A DNA stretch of 34,202 bases from Candidatus Bathyarchaeota archaeon (GTDB lineage: Archaea; Thermoproteota; Bathyarchaeia; Bathyarchaeales; Bathycorpusculaceae). The notes under the pieces were generated by a model. It was not told where the DNA came from and did not search any database. It saw nothing but the letters and a program-made list of their open reading frames with translations. Every line of letters begins with the position of its first letter. Position 1 is the stretch's first letter. Location of the stretch: assembly GCA_026414525.1 (NCBI GenBank), contig JAOAIV010000003.1:1-34202 (forward strand), read 5' to 3'. The translations under genes and the position numbers were made by a program. Below, piece after piece: positions 1 to 7,494 of this stretch.

Positions 1-85
1 CAGCACACGCAGGAAGTCGAACGGCGCGTTCCGCCCCGCCAGGGCGCGTTCGAGCCACTCGGTGAAGCCGCCCGAATGGCCGCCT
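1..85. other. GC-rich contig end, probably chimeric
   Basis: The first ~84 bases are about 73% GC by hand count, far above the AT-leaning DNA that follows, and the change is abrupt near position 85. The minus-strand flavin-reductase gene stays open through this stretch but stops resembling its family: the expected acidic residue and PEYN-type motif after the AAIRAA helix are replaced by low-complexity Ser/Arg residues. In another minus frame the stretch reads like an ordinary high-GC bacterial protein (GGHSGGFTEWLERAL). I infer foreign DNA joined by an assembly or library chimera. The exact junction is uncertain (about 75-90) because both sides share GGCGGC. Confidence 0.6.
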
Positions 86-275
86 TAAATTTTTTAACTA
101 TCTCAGGCGGGGTTTCCTCTAAATCCTGATTGAAAGGCGGGATTTCTTCAAGATCAAAAACTTCTATCACCGCGTTTTTTGGCTTCAGCGCTACCGCAGT
201 TCGCATCAAAGCCTTGTTATATGAGTCCCTGCGTAAGCTGCCTACAACACCTAAAATTTTAACAGGTTCGTTCAT
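86..275 (-). CDS. NADPH-dependent FMN reductase family protein, 3' end lost
   Basis: Starting at the ATG at 275, the reading frame begins MNEPVKILGVVGSLRRDSYN. This is the beta1/P-loop pattern GSLRxxSYN of flavodoxin-fold NADPH-dependent FMN reductases (chromate/quinone/azo-reductase family), where the loop binds FMN phosphate. It continues through FDLEEIPPFNQDLE, also typical of the family. About 63 residues are recognisable out of a usual 180-200. The rest is missing because the contig switches to GC-rich, unrelated sequence near position 85. The upstream DedA-like gene is on the same strand, 56 bp away, so the two could be cotranscribed. Family is fairly certain; substrate cannot be told. 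Confidence 0.7.
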
Positions 276-331
276 ACACAACACGTCCTGCTTTCAAGTT
301 ATACTTAGACAGAAATAATGATTTAACTTTA

Positions 332-1024
332 CTATTGCTTAGAGGCTTCGTTGCCTTCAGGCGATTGACCGTTGGGCTTTTCATCTTCACTTACGTACTT
401 AGAGAATCTTTTTTCCCAATCTACCTCAAACATTATGATGAACACAATGATAAGCAAGGCTATTCCAATTGCGGTGCCTATCAGCAGCGAGGCGCCTTCG
501 CCTTCAAAGCCAAAGATGAGTTTAACGATTCCCAGAGATAAGCGGCCGCTGTAGGCTATTATCAGGTTTGAGAAGAATTTTCCAAGCAGCGCTGGAATAA
601 AAGCTTGAACTAAGCCGTATCGCATGATGCCCAGAGGAATGAAGAGCAAATCGTCAGGAAGCGGCGTCAAAGCGAAAATGAAGATGGCTATTGGCCCGAA
701 TTTTTTGAAAAGCCGTGTTAAGAAATCCATTTTCTTTTTGTAGCGAGCGCCTATCACTTTTCTCCCGCCGAAGCCGATTAGGTACCCTGAAAATTCGCCT
801 ATCGCCGCGCCGAAGCCTGACGCAACTGCAATCCAGAGCGGCTCAAAAACCCAGTTGCCTGCTGTGTCTTGGAGCCCGCCGAGGACGAAGATGACGACTG
901 TGTAGGGAATGGGAATTAAAATTACTGTTGCACCAAGCAGGCTAATGAGAAATATGCCTAGATACCCGTATTGCAAGGCGAAATTCCGCATCCACTCCGC
1001 TATGTCCTGCAGTTCCAAATCCAC
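332..1024 (-). CDS. DedA/VTT (SNARE-associated) family membrane protein
   Basis: This 230-residue integral membrane protein has hydrophobic segments near residues 20-50, 63-85, 108-135 and 175-205 and a charged, Asp/Glu-rich cytoplasmic tail. The VTT/DedA hallmarks are visible: an acidic residue in a Gly-rich stretch (GAAIGEFSGYLIG, Glu77) and the re-entrant motif FALTPLPDD at 117-125. DedA relatives are linked to lipid scrambling or flipping and membrane homeostasis; the substrate here is unknown. The start is GTG at 1024, preceded by a GTGA Shine-Dalgarno-like run. It is divergent from the phosphatase gene at 1192. A perfect 10-bp palindrome lies in the shared upstream region at 1048-1057. 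Confidence 0.8.
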   Translation of the reverse strand: MDLELQDIAEWMRNFALQYGYLGIFLISLLGATVILIPIPYTVVIFVLGGLQDTAGNWVFEPLWIAVASGFGAAIGEFSGYLIGFGGRKVIGARYKKKMDFLTRLFKKFGPIAIFIFALTPLPDDLLFIPLGIMRYGLVQAFIPALLGKFFSNLIIAYSGRLSLGIVKLIFGFEGEGASLLIGTAIGIALLIIVFIIMFEVDWEKRFSKYVSEDEKPNGQSPEGNEASKQ

Positions 1025-1047
1025 TCACGCTTTCCACTGACGTATAG

Positions 1048-1118
1048 GGCGTACGCCTAAAGAGATTTACGATTCAATAAATCATATCCGAAACTGTCCA
1101 TTCAATAATTTATTATAA
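1048..1118. promoter_or_regulatory. Divergent control region: palindrome and TATA box
   Basis: Between the DedA-like and phosphatase genes lies a perfect palindrome GGCGTACGCC (1048-1057), close to the DedA start and possibly an operator. A box A-like TTTATTATAA at 1109-1118 would place a plus-strand transcript start near 1140, ahead of the ATG at 1192. Both are sequence-pattern calls only. Confidence 0.35.
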
Positions 1119-1191
1119 CTGCCGTTTGCTAAAAGGCTGGGTAAAGTCTATCAAGTCGAATGTGTATATGTTGTTCAAGAAGGCGTTCTAA

Positions 1192-2022
1192 ATGGGTGTA
1201 AGAACTGATTGGCTGGAAATTCTTGTTCGTTGCAAAGACAACGTGAAAGCCAAGATTCGCCCTTATCTTGAAACTATCGACGCGCCGCAACCTGTTCTGG
1301 GCACGGGTGCCGGCGGAGACCCTATGAAACCCGTAGATGTGGTAGCGGAAAAAGCCATAGTTGAAATTTTGCAGCAGCGACTAAGCGCTTTTACCCTTGT
1401 AAGCGAGGAGTCAGGTATAAAAGAGTTTGGCGATAATGCAGAAAAGTGTTATGTGGTTGTGGATCCAATAGATGGAACAACAAACCTTGTTCGCAAGCTT
1501 CCGTTTTATGCTACTTCAATTGCAGTGGCAACTGCGCCTACGCTTTCTGCGGTTTCCGCGGCTTTAGTTGCCGATCTTTATCATGATGTCACCTACACCG
1601 CAATAACGGGCGGAGGCGCCTATTGCAATGGCGGAAAAATAGCTCCCTCCAAGCTTACTTCGCTAGATGATGCAGTAGTAGGCTTGGACATGAATAGTTA
1701 CCAAGTTAAGGAAATTGCACCTCGACTATCCGACTTAATTGAAAAGACTAAGCATATAAGGCATTTCGGTGCTAACGCGCTTGAGATATGCTATGTGGCT
1801 GAAGGCTTAACAGACGCTTTTGTGGATATTCGCGGAAAACTCCGCGTAACTGACATGGCTGCTGGCTACTTGATACTCAAAGAGGCTGGCGGAATAATAA
1901 CCACGCCTGAAGGCCACGAGCTGATTGCCACGTTGGATCCTAAGCAGAAAATAAAGTTTATTGCCTCTGGAAATGAGCAGTTGCATAGAAGAATTCTCGG
2001 TTTGGTAAAGCTAAAATGTTAA
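1192..2022 (+). CDS. Inositol monophosphatase / archaeal FBPase family phosphatase
   Basis: This 276-residue Mg2+-dependent sugar-phosphatase belongs to the IMPase/class IV FBPase superfamily. The metal and phosphate residues are in place: GGDPMKPVD (41-49), SEESG (71-75), DPIDGTTN (91-98, the diagnostic signature) and TDMAAG with Asp221. In archaea such enzymes often hydrolyse both inositol-1-phosphate and fructose-1,6-bisphosphate, serving inositol lipid synthesis or gluconeogenesis; sequence alone does not choose between them. Its stop overlaps the start of the next gene by 7 bp, so the two are translationally coupled. A TATA-like box at 1109-1118 is a plausible promoter. Confidence 0.88.
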   Translation: MGVRTDWLEILVRCKDNVKAKIRPYLETIDAPQPVLGTGAGGDPMKPVDVVAEKAIVEILQQRLSAFTLVSEESGIKEFGDNAEKCYVVVDPIDGTTNLVRKLPFYATSIAVATAPTLSAVSAALVADLYHDVTYTAITGGGAYCNGGKIAPSKLTSLDDAVVGLDMNSYQVKEIAPRLSDLIEKTKHIRHFGANALEICYVAEGLTDAFVDIRGKLRVTDMAAGYLILKEAGGIITTPEGHELIATLDPKQKIKFIASGNEQLHRRILGLVKLKC

Positions 2023-2855
2023 GGTTACTTAGGCCACATCCTGCGGCTTTAATAGAGACCGACCGCGAAAAATCACTGGTTATTGCTGATCCTCATTTGG
2101 GCTGGGAGCTTACGCTTTATGATAAAGGCATATATGTCCCAAGCCAAACCTCCAAGCTTCTCAAAAAACTTACCGCTTTACTTTTAAAATACCGACCTGA
2201 CACTCTACTAATTCTCGGCGACGTCAAGTACACCGTGGTTACTGCTGAACCTGGCGAATGGCGTGACATACCTGAATTCTTTACGCAACTCAAAAACTAC
2301 GTGAGCACAATAGCCATTGTACGTGGCAATCACGATGCTAATCTTGAACCTCTATTGCCAGAAGATATTCAACTTCTCCCAGCCACAGGCACCATAATTG
2401 GCGATGTCGGTCTTTGCCATGGGCATAAGTGGCCTTCACCAACGCTGCTTCAGTGTAAAACGCTAATTATGGGCCATATTCATCCCGTTGTTGTCTTCCG
2501 CGACCCTTCTGGTTTCAAGATAATCAAGCAGGTGTGGGTTAAAGCCAAATGCCACACTGAAGAGCTGGCAACTGTGCTTTTACGGAAACACGGCATAAAA
2601 GTTGAAGGCACCGCTGAAGACACAGTAAAAAAGCATTATAATTTCGCGCTGCGTACAAAACAAATCTTTCTAATGCCATCATTCAACGATTTTCTAGGCG
2701 GCAGACCCGTAAATGAAAAGGCACAGCGGAAAGGACAAACGCTCGGCATGATTGGGCCTGTTTTCCGCTCAAAAGTTGTTGACTTAGATAACGCAGAGAT
2801 TTACCTCTTGGACGGCACTTACCTTGGAACTTTAAGCCAGCTGAGAAGGCTATAG
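2016..2855 (+). CDS. Calcineurin-like metallophosphoesterase (ICC/COG1407 type)
   Basis: This 279-residue soluble protein has the complete binuclear metallophosphoesterase motif set: DPH (25-27), GD (68-69), GNHD (104-107), HGH (135-137) and GHIHP (153-157). The arrangement DPHLGWE ... GDVK ... RGNHD ... GHxHP fits the archaeal ICC-like group, often found beside helicases or nucleases and presumed to act on nucleotides or nucleic acids; the true substrate is unknown. The ATG at 2016 overlaps the stop of the upstream IMPase-family gene, indicating an operon. The last 100 residues form a domain I do not recognise. Confidence 0.88.
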   Translation: MLRLLRPHPAALIETDREKSLVIADPHLGWELTLYDKGIYVPSQTSKLLKKLTALLLKYRPDTLLILGDVKYTVVTAEPGEWRDIPEFFTQLKNYVSTIAIVRGNHDANLEPLLPEDIQLLPATGTIIGDVGLCHGHKWPSPTLLQCKTLIMGHIHPVVVFRDPSGFKIIKQVWVKAKCHTEELATVLLRKHGIKVEGTAEDTVKKHYNFALRTKQIFLMPSFNDFLGGRPVNEKAQRKGQTLGMIGPVFRSKVVDLDNAEIYLLDGTYLGTLSQLRRL

Positions 2856-3044
2856 GACATTTGATAACCAGTTTTGTACTGGCAAAGATAACATAAACAC
2901 GAAACGCCTGTTATGTGCCTTTTAAAGACAATGGGCGCTTCATATAGCCTTTTCACAGTCAATTTTAATTTGCAAACAATTTGCCAAATTACTAGCACAA
3001 CACTTATAGAAACGAATAACCCACTTTACTAAGGTGAAATGTTT

Positions 3045-3641
3045 ATGTCATCAGATGAAGATTATCCAGAATGGTTTAGGCGCCGGCGATATCCTTTGGC
3101 CAGCGACCCATTCTTCGGCGACATTGATCGCATGTTCCGTGAAATGGAAAAACGCATAGAAGAGGAATTCCGCATGTTCACCGAGAAGGTTCCCAAGGAG
3201 TACGTTAAAGAACGTAAGCTTCCTGATGGAAGCACCGTGAGAGAATTCGGGCCTTTTGTTTACGGCTACAGTATGAAAATCGGACCAGATGGTAAACCTG
3301 AAATCCGCGAGTTCGGTAACATAAAGAAGGGCATTCAAGGGCCGCAGGTTAAGGAAGAGCGTGAGCCGCTAGTTGATGTGATTGAATCAGACAGTGAAAT
3401 CCGCGTGGTCGCCGAATTACCGGGTGTGGAAAAGAGCGACATAAAGCTTCACGGCACTGAAGACTCGCTTGAAATAAGTGTGGATACGCCGCAATACAAG
3501 TATTACAAAGAGGTGGCGCTTCCTTCTAAAGTAAAAGTAAGAGAGGCAAAGTCAAGCTACAAAAACGGCGTGCTGGAAGTTATTTTGCCCAAAGTTGACG
3601 CGCCAACCAAGCCAAAAGGCGAGCCGATCGACATTGAGTAA
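3045..3641 (+). CDS. hsp20: Small heat-shock protein, Hsp20/alpha-crystallin family
   Basis: This 198-residue ATP-independent chaperone has a long charged N-terminal arm followed by an alpha-crystallin domain over about residues 105-188 (from PLVDVIESDSEIRVVAELPG to the hallmark NGVLEVILPK). The C-terminal tail ends in IDI, an I-x-I motif that docks onto neighbouring subunits in the oligomer. Two in-frame ATGs exist, 3039 and 3045. The GGTGA at 3033-3037 is only 1 nt from the first but 7 nt from the second, so I chose 3045. It is monocistronic or leads into the SWIM gene 34 bp downstream. The 183-bp AT-rich upstream gap holds a TATA-like CTTATAG near 3003. Confidence 0.93.
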   Translation: MSSDEDYPEWFRRRRYPLASDPFFGDIDRMFREMEKRIEEEFRMFTEKVPKEYVKERKLPDGSTVREFGPFVYGYSMKIGPDGKPEIREFGNIKKGIQGPQVKEEREPLVDVIESDSEIRVVAELPGVEKSDIKLHGTEDSLEISVDTPQYKYYKEVALPSKVKVREAKSSYKNGVLEVILPKVDAPTKPKGEPIDIE

Positions 3642-3675
3642 ATGTTTGTCGCTTTTATGAAGCGCTCGTGCCTGC

Positions 3676-4086
3676 ATGACCGACTCTTCAGAAATTGATG
3701 TATTAAATAGCATCTGCCGAGAAGCAAAGGTAGAAGGAAAAATATCTGGAAAGAATCTTACAGTTCTTTACGAGGCTTTTGGCCAGCGTTTCACGAAAGC
3801 GCTTGAGGCTTTAAAGGAAAATCGCGTTAAAAAATACATTTTTAAGCCAAGTGGCAGAGTCGTCTGGATAGTCGTGGGGCGCGAGCGTGATTACTTGCTA
3901 ATGCCTGAAGCTGAATTTTGCATGTGTGACGACTTTTACTTCCACGTGTTAGATCGAAAAGTCCACTTATGCTATCACTTGATTGCGCAGAGAATCGCTC
4001 GAAACCTAGGTTGGTATGAAACTATAGAAGAAGACGATAGCCTATATGACATTTTAATGAATGAATGGAAAAAACCCACCGCTTGA
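3676..4086 (+). CDS. SWIM zinc-finger protein
   Basis: This 136-residue protein has an N-terminal helical part and a C-terminal SWIM zinc-binding motif, C82-x-C84-x14-C99-x-H101 (FCMCDDFYFH ... VHLCYHL). SWIM domains bind DNA or protein partners. In archaea, short SWIM proteins of this shape have been linked to RadA/Rad51 paralogues and recombination (Sws1-like); no RadA paralogue is visible in this window, so that role is only a possibility. It lies 34 bp after the heat-shock gene. The start ATG 3676 has no convincing Shine-Dalgarno sequence. Confidence 0.75.
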   Translation: MTDSSEIDVLNSICREAKVEGKISGKNLTVLYEAFGQRFTKALEALKENRVKKYIFKPSGRVVWIVVGRERDYLLMPEAEFCMCDDFYFHVLDRKVHLCYHLIAQRIARNLGWYETIEEDDSLYDILMNEWKKPTA

Positions 4087-4159
4087 CCAGCCAATAGAAA
4101 TGTTGATTAAAGATTAGAGGCACTTGAAATGTAACCAGAAAGCACTAAATGTTTGGTGG

Positions 4160-4435
4160 TTATCTGCTTGTTCTTCGCACCATGACTGTCTGAACTTGGC
4201 TTACTCCAGCAATTTTTGCAAGTTCAGTTTCGAATTCATCTACAATTCCTGTTTTGTCCTCTGGGAATTTTACTTGAACTAAAAGTGCTTTCAGCCCGAA
4301 TGCTATGGGCTCCTCGTTGTAGCCTTCAATAGCTGAAAATTCAGGTAGACATTTCTCGATTTTAGCTTTCAACTCGTCAAAATTAACGACGACATCTTCA
4401 GGGAAAACTTTGTAGATAACTTTTACACTGCCCAT
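4160..4435 (-). CDS. ef1b: Translation elongation factor aEF-1 beta
   Basis: This 91-residue protein matches the archaeal EF-1beta guanine-nucleotide-exchange domain: GSVKVIYKVFPED at the start, GYNEEPIAFGLKALLVQVKFPED in the middle and a C-terminal VQTVMVRR strand. It exchanges GDP for GTP on aEF-1alpha during elongation. It is of normal length and lies 16 bp after a small zinc-ribbon gene on the same strand, the usual archaeal arrangement. Confidence 0.95.
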   Translation of the reverse strand: MGSVKVIYKVFPEDVVVNFDELKAKIEKCLPEFSAIEGYNEEPIAFGLKALLVQVKFPEDKTGIVDEFETELAKIAGVSQVQTVMVRRTSR

Positions 4436-4451
4436 GTTTACTAGCCTCTTT

Positions 4452-4640
4452 TCATGGTCCTGTAAACCCGCACTTGGGACACTTGTAGGGACGCCCGAAT
4501 TTACGGCATTTCCCGCAGCGTTTTATCTGTATTTCCCCGCAGTTGGGGCAGAGGAATTTCGTTGCTTCTGTCCCAGGCTGGATGGGTTTACTACAACTCG
4601 TGCAGGTTACTAAAGTTAGTGTTGCTGCTTTTTCTGACAT
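4452..4640 (-). CDS. Small zinc-ribbon protein (COG2888 type), translation-linked
   Basis: This 62-residue protein has four CxxC knuckles (CTSC, CPNC, CGKC, CPKC), the arrangement of the archaeal COG2888 zinc-ribbon proteins presumed to bind RNA. Its place directly before aEF-1beta is the conserved context for that family. An in-frame TTG at 4649 is possible, but the GGAG at 4650-4653 abuts it, while the ATG at 4640 sits 9 nt from the same GGAG; I therefore start at 4640. It is divergent from FEN1, with only 112 bp between the starts. Confidence 0.85.
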   Translation of the reverse strand: MSEKAATLTLVTCTSCSKPIQPGTEATKFLCPNCGEIQIKRCGKCRKFGRPYKCPKCGFTGP

Positions 4641-4752
4641 CAAGCTCAACTCCGTGGCGTGTTCTGTAATTGTAGGACTTCCTTATATCTGCTATGCTTC
4701 TTTTCGCAAGTTTATTATTCCAGTTTCCCGTCTATGTTTTGGAGGAGCCATT

Positions 4753-5787
4753 TTGGGAGTAAACTTTCGCGATATTGTCCCGAAAATAGTTGTTAGACTA
4801 GAAGATTTAAGCGGGAAAACAATTGCTATAGACGCTTACAATGCTTTATATCAATTCCTCGCCATCATCCGCCAACCAGACGGCACTCCCCTAAAAGATC
4901 GCACGGGCAAAATTACCAGCCACCTCAGCGGCTTATTCTACCGCACAAGCAACCTTGTGGAGCTGGGTATAAAGCCAATTTACGTTTTCGACGGCACCCC
5001 GCCTATTCTAAAAGAAGTTGAAATTAAACGTCGCGCAAAGGCCAAGGCAGAAGCCACAATTAAATATGAGCAAGCTTTAGCGGAAGGCAAAGTTGAAGAA
5101 GCCCGTATGTACGCGCAAGCAACCTCGCGTTTGCACGATTACATGATGGAAGACAGCAAAAAGCTTCTCACGCTAATGGGTATCCCGTGGATTCAAGCTC
5201 CAAGCGAGGGCGAAGCACAAGCGGCGCACTTGGCTAAACGTGGCGACGCAGACTATTGCGCAAGCCAAGACTATGATAGTCTGCTTTTTGGCGCGCCACT
5301 TCTTATCCGAAACGTGACCATTTCTGGTAGAAGAAAGCTTCCAGGCAAGAGTGTTTACATCGATGTCGTTCCTGAAGTAATCAAGTTGGCTGACGTGCTA
5401 AAGGAGTGCGGAATAACCTATGAGCAGTTAATCGACGTAGGAATACTTATTGGCACAGATTTCAATCCAGATGGTATAAAGGGCTTGGGCCCAAAAACCG
5501 CTCTAAAACTCATAAAAGAGTATGGTTCGCTGGAGAGGGCTTTGCCGCATATTAAGAACGCCGAATTTCCGCATCCGCCAGAGACAATCCGGGAATTATT
5601 TTTGCGCCCCCACGTAAGCGATAATTACACGTTGAAGTGGCGAGAGCCAAATGTGGAGGGCATTATCGCGTTTTTGGTTGGCGAAAAAGACTTCTCAGAA
5701 GACCGTGTGATAAAAGCTATCGAGAAAATGAAGCAAGGAAGCAAGAAGCTTGTAGGGAAAACTACGTTGGAAAAATGGTTTGAGTAA
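4753..5787 (+). CDS. fen: Flap endonuclease 1 (FEN1)
   Basis: This 344-residue structure-specific nuclease removes 5' flaps during Okazaki-fragment maturation and base excision repair. Catalytic acids are all visible: Asp27 (AIDAYN), Asp80 (YVFDGTPP), Glu152/Glu154 (SEGEAQ), Asp173/Asp175 (SQDYDS) and Asp236 (IGTDFN), followed by a helix-hairpin-helix GIKGLGPKTALKL. The C terminus TTLEKWFE is a PCNA-interacting (PIP-box-like) tail. The open frame extends 70 codons further upstream, but the true start is TTG 4753: it sits 7 nt after GGAGG (4741-4745) and gives the canonical MGVNF beginning. PCNA itself is encoded at 6729. Confidence 0.95.
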   Translation: MGVNFRDIVPKIVVRLEDLSGKTIAIDAYNALYQFLAIIRQPDGTPLKDRTGKITSHLSGLFYRTSNLVELGIKPIYVFDGTPPILKEVEIKRRAKAKAEATIKYEQALAEGKVEEARMYAQATSRLHDYMMEDSKKLLTLMGIPWIQAPSEGEAQAAHLAKRGDADYCASQDYDSLLFGAPLLIRNVTISGRRKLPGKSVYIDVVPEVIKLADVLKECGITYEQLIDVGILIGTDFNPDGIKGLGPKTALKLIKEYGSLERALPHIKNAEFPHPPETIRELFLRPHVSDNYTLKWREPNVEGIIAFLVGEKDFSEDRVIKAIEKMKQGSKKLVGKTTLEKWFE

Positions 5788-5790
5788 TGG

Positions 5791-6499
5791 CTAAAATTTT
5801 TGCCCATACTCGCCTGTTAATGGAACAAAAGCTACTCCGCCAAGGTTTTCCTGTCTAATTTTACCATCCGCGCTCTTCAAGACTTTTATGAGACTTTGAA
5901 ACAGCGAGACACTACCAACAGGAATCAACATAATACCATTAGGCTTCAGCTGCTCTATAAGAGGTTTAGGCACATCTGGCGCTGCCGCTGTAACTAAAAT
6001 ACGATCATATGGCGCTTTTTCCTCATAGCCCTTGGAGCCGTCGGCGTTAATTATTGTTACGCGATCAGAATAACCAGCGGTCATAAGGTTTTTCTTAGCG
6101 TTATCCGCCAGTGCCTTGACTATCTCCACGGTGTAAACATGACCCCATTCGCTTCTAGGCACATCCAAGGGGGCAATTACCTCCGCTATTGTAGCGGCGT
6201 GCCAGCCTGAACCAGCGCCGACTTCTAGAACTCTCTGGCCGATTTCCAGATTTAGGGCTTCGTTCATTATGGCAACCATGTGTCGCCTAGCCCAAGCCTA
6301 CGCTGGAGCTATGTGGCGCAGAAACTGTTTGACCGAAGCCTATTGGAAGCGGCGTATCAACACTGCCGTATTGCTGCATGTCTGGAGGCAGAAATTTTGC
6401 GCGGGGCACGGACCGCATTGCTTTGATAACTTTTGGCGTCTTCAGGATGCCCTGCTTTATCAAGCTGTCAACGAGTTTTTCCCATTCTGGCTTTTCCAA
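5791..6499 (-). CDS. pcm: Protein-L-isoaspartate O-methyltransferase, two exons
   Basis: This SAM-dependent enzyme repairs isoaspartyl damage in proteins. Exon 1 (6499-6313) encodes 62 residues plus one base; exon 2 (6281-5791) supplies the remainder, giving 225 residues after splicing, a normal family length. Exon 1 ends in GFGQTVSAPH and exon 2 starts MVAIMNEAL; together they rebuild the family motif (I/V)SAPHMVA. The SAM-binding VLEVGAGSGW follows in exon 2. Without splicing, the frame runs into a TAG after APHSSSVGLG. The intervening 31 nt form a bulge-helix-bulge (separate entry). The start is TTG 6499, with GGTG 7 nt upstream (6507-6510) and no in-frame ATG or GTG after the preceding stop. 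The alternative reading is a frameshifted pseudogene or assembly error. Confidence 0.85.
6282..6312 (-). other. Putative 31-nt BHB intron within pcm
   Basis: On the minus-strand RNA, CGCC (6318-6315) pairs with GGCG (6287-6284) as the 4-bp central helix. Each side carries a 3-nt bulge ACA (6314-6312 and 6283-6281). The inner stem UAGCUC (6311-6306) pairs with GGGCUA (6293-6288), 6 bp with one U-G, closing a 12-nt loop. The outer helix is weak (G6319-C6280, U6320-A6279, then one mismatch and two wobbles). Cleavage after the second base of each bulge, the standard position for the archaeal tRNA-splicing endonuclease, removes 6312-6282 and rejoins GCG CCA C/AC ATG, restoring frame and motif. No transcript evidence is available. 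Confidence 0.78.
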
Positions 6500-6686
6500 A
6501 TTGAAACACCATTCAGAATATGTCGCTGGTTCCTTTTAACATGTATGGTTATTGGAGACGTGTATTTACTAAAAACAGCGTCTTACGCTTTGTTTTGCTT
6601 AAAATTGCTTGATGTAACTGTGTTTCAAATAGGCTTTTCTTATGTTCAAGCATTATTTTGTGAACTTGAGTGTTCTAGTGTAAATC

Positions 6687-6720
6687 TTTTATACCATAGT
6701 GCATATGCATTAAGCGAGGA
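6687..6720 (+). promoter_or_regulatory. PCNA promoter (TATA box) and Shine-Dalgarno
   Basis: TTTTATA at 6687-6693 is a good archaeal box A, predicting transcript start near 6715-6720. GAGGA at 6716-6720 lies 8 nt from the PCNA ATG at 6729. The 229-bp gap to the divergent pcm gene shows no other clear feature. Confidence 0.5.
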
Positions 6721-6728
6721 AACGGGTC

Positions 6729-7484
6729 ATGTTTAAGCTAAAAGTATCTGATGCTAAACTCTTGCGGGATATGGTTTCCGCCATCTCAATTCTCGTTGAT
6801 GAAGCTACCTTTAAAATTGATCTTGAAGGTTTAAAATTGCGGGCTATGGATCCTTCCCGCGTTGCCATGATTGATTTTGAGTGGCCTAAAACAGTTTTTG
6901 AGGAGTATTTTTGTGAAGCCCCTACAAAGATGTGCATAAATATAAGCGAGTTGCTGAGGCTGCTTAAGCGGGCAGGGAAAGATGAAGCAGTAGAGTTATC
7001 TCTAGATGAGAAGACAGGGCGGCTTCAAATAAAAATAACCGGCAAGTACACTCGCAATTTTAATATGCCTACACTTGAGGCGGCTGAGGAGGCGGTCCCA
7101 ACTCCGAAGATAACCTTCAACGTGAAAGCCAAAGCGACGACGCAGGGACTAAGCCAAGCCATAGAGGACGCGCAATTGGTCAGCGATCATGTGCGTATAG
7201 AAGCGGACGCGGAGAAGCTTGTACTAAACGCCACAGGCGACTTAATGGGCGCGACAATTATGCTTCAGAAGGGAAGCGACGCGTTGCTGGACTTGGAAGT
7301 AAAAGAGAATTCAAAGGCAACATTCAGTTTAAGCTACTTGGCAGAGATAATAAAGGCGGCTTCTGCCACGTCAGACATTGCTACCCTTGAATTCTCAACA
7401 GACATGCCCATTAAAATAGACTTCCAACAAACAAAAGAGGGCAAGTTGACGTTCTTCCTCGCGCCTAGAATCGAAACAGAATGA
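6729..7484 (+). CDS. pcn: DNA polymerase sliding clamp PCNA
   Basis: This 251-residue trimeric clamp encircles DNA and tethers polymerase, FEN1 and ligase. The two-domain fold is recognisable from FKLKVSDAKLLRDMVSAISILVDEATF, the motif LRAMDPSRVAMIDFEWP, and the C-terminal LTFFLAPRIE that forms part of the PIP-box docking surface. It has full length with no gaps. It starts a plus-strand series in which the two primase subunits and a GINS subunit follow, a well-known archaeal replication neighbourhood; PriL starts 10 bp after its stop. Confidence 0.97.
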   Translation: MFKLKVSDAKLLRDMVSAISILVDEATFKIDLEGLKLRAMDPSRVAMIDFEWPKTVFEEYFCEAPTKMCINISELLRLLKRAGKDEAVELSLDEKTGRLQIKITGKYTRNFNMPTLEAAEEAVPTPKITFNVKAKATTQGLSQAIEDAQLVSDHVRIEADAEKLVLNATGDLMGATIMLQKGSDALLDLEVKENSKATFSLSYLAEIIKAASATSDIATLEFSTDMPIKIDFQQTKEGKLTFFLAPRIETE

Positions 7485-7494
7485 GAACGTTACA

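Noticed and set aside
4543-4752. 70-residue N-terminal extension of FEN1
   Set aside because: It overlaps the divergent zinc-ribbon gene, does not resemble FEN1, and TTG 4753 has a well-placed GGAGG.
5791-6499. pcm as a plain frameshifted pseudogene
   Set aside because: All family motifs on both sides are intact and the exact 31-nt segment folds as a BHB whose standard cut sites repair the motif. Decay would not be expected to produce this.
6269-6736. 155-codon plus-strand frame opposite pcm exon 1 and across the PCNA promoter
   Set aside because: It is antisense to the recognisable pcm N terminus, crosses the PCNA TATA box, and reads as Cys/Phe/Leu-rich noise.
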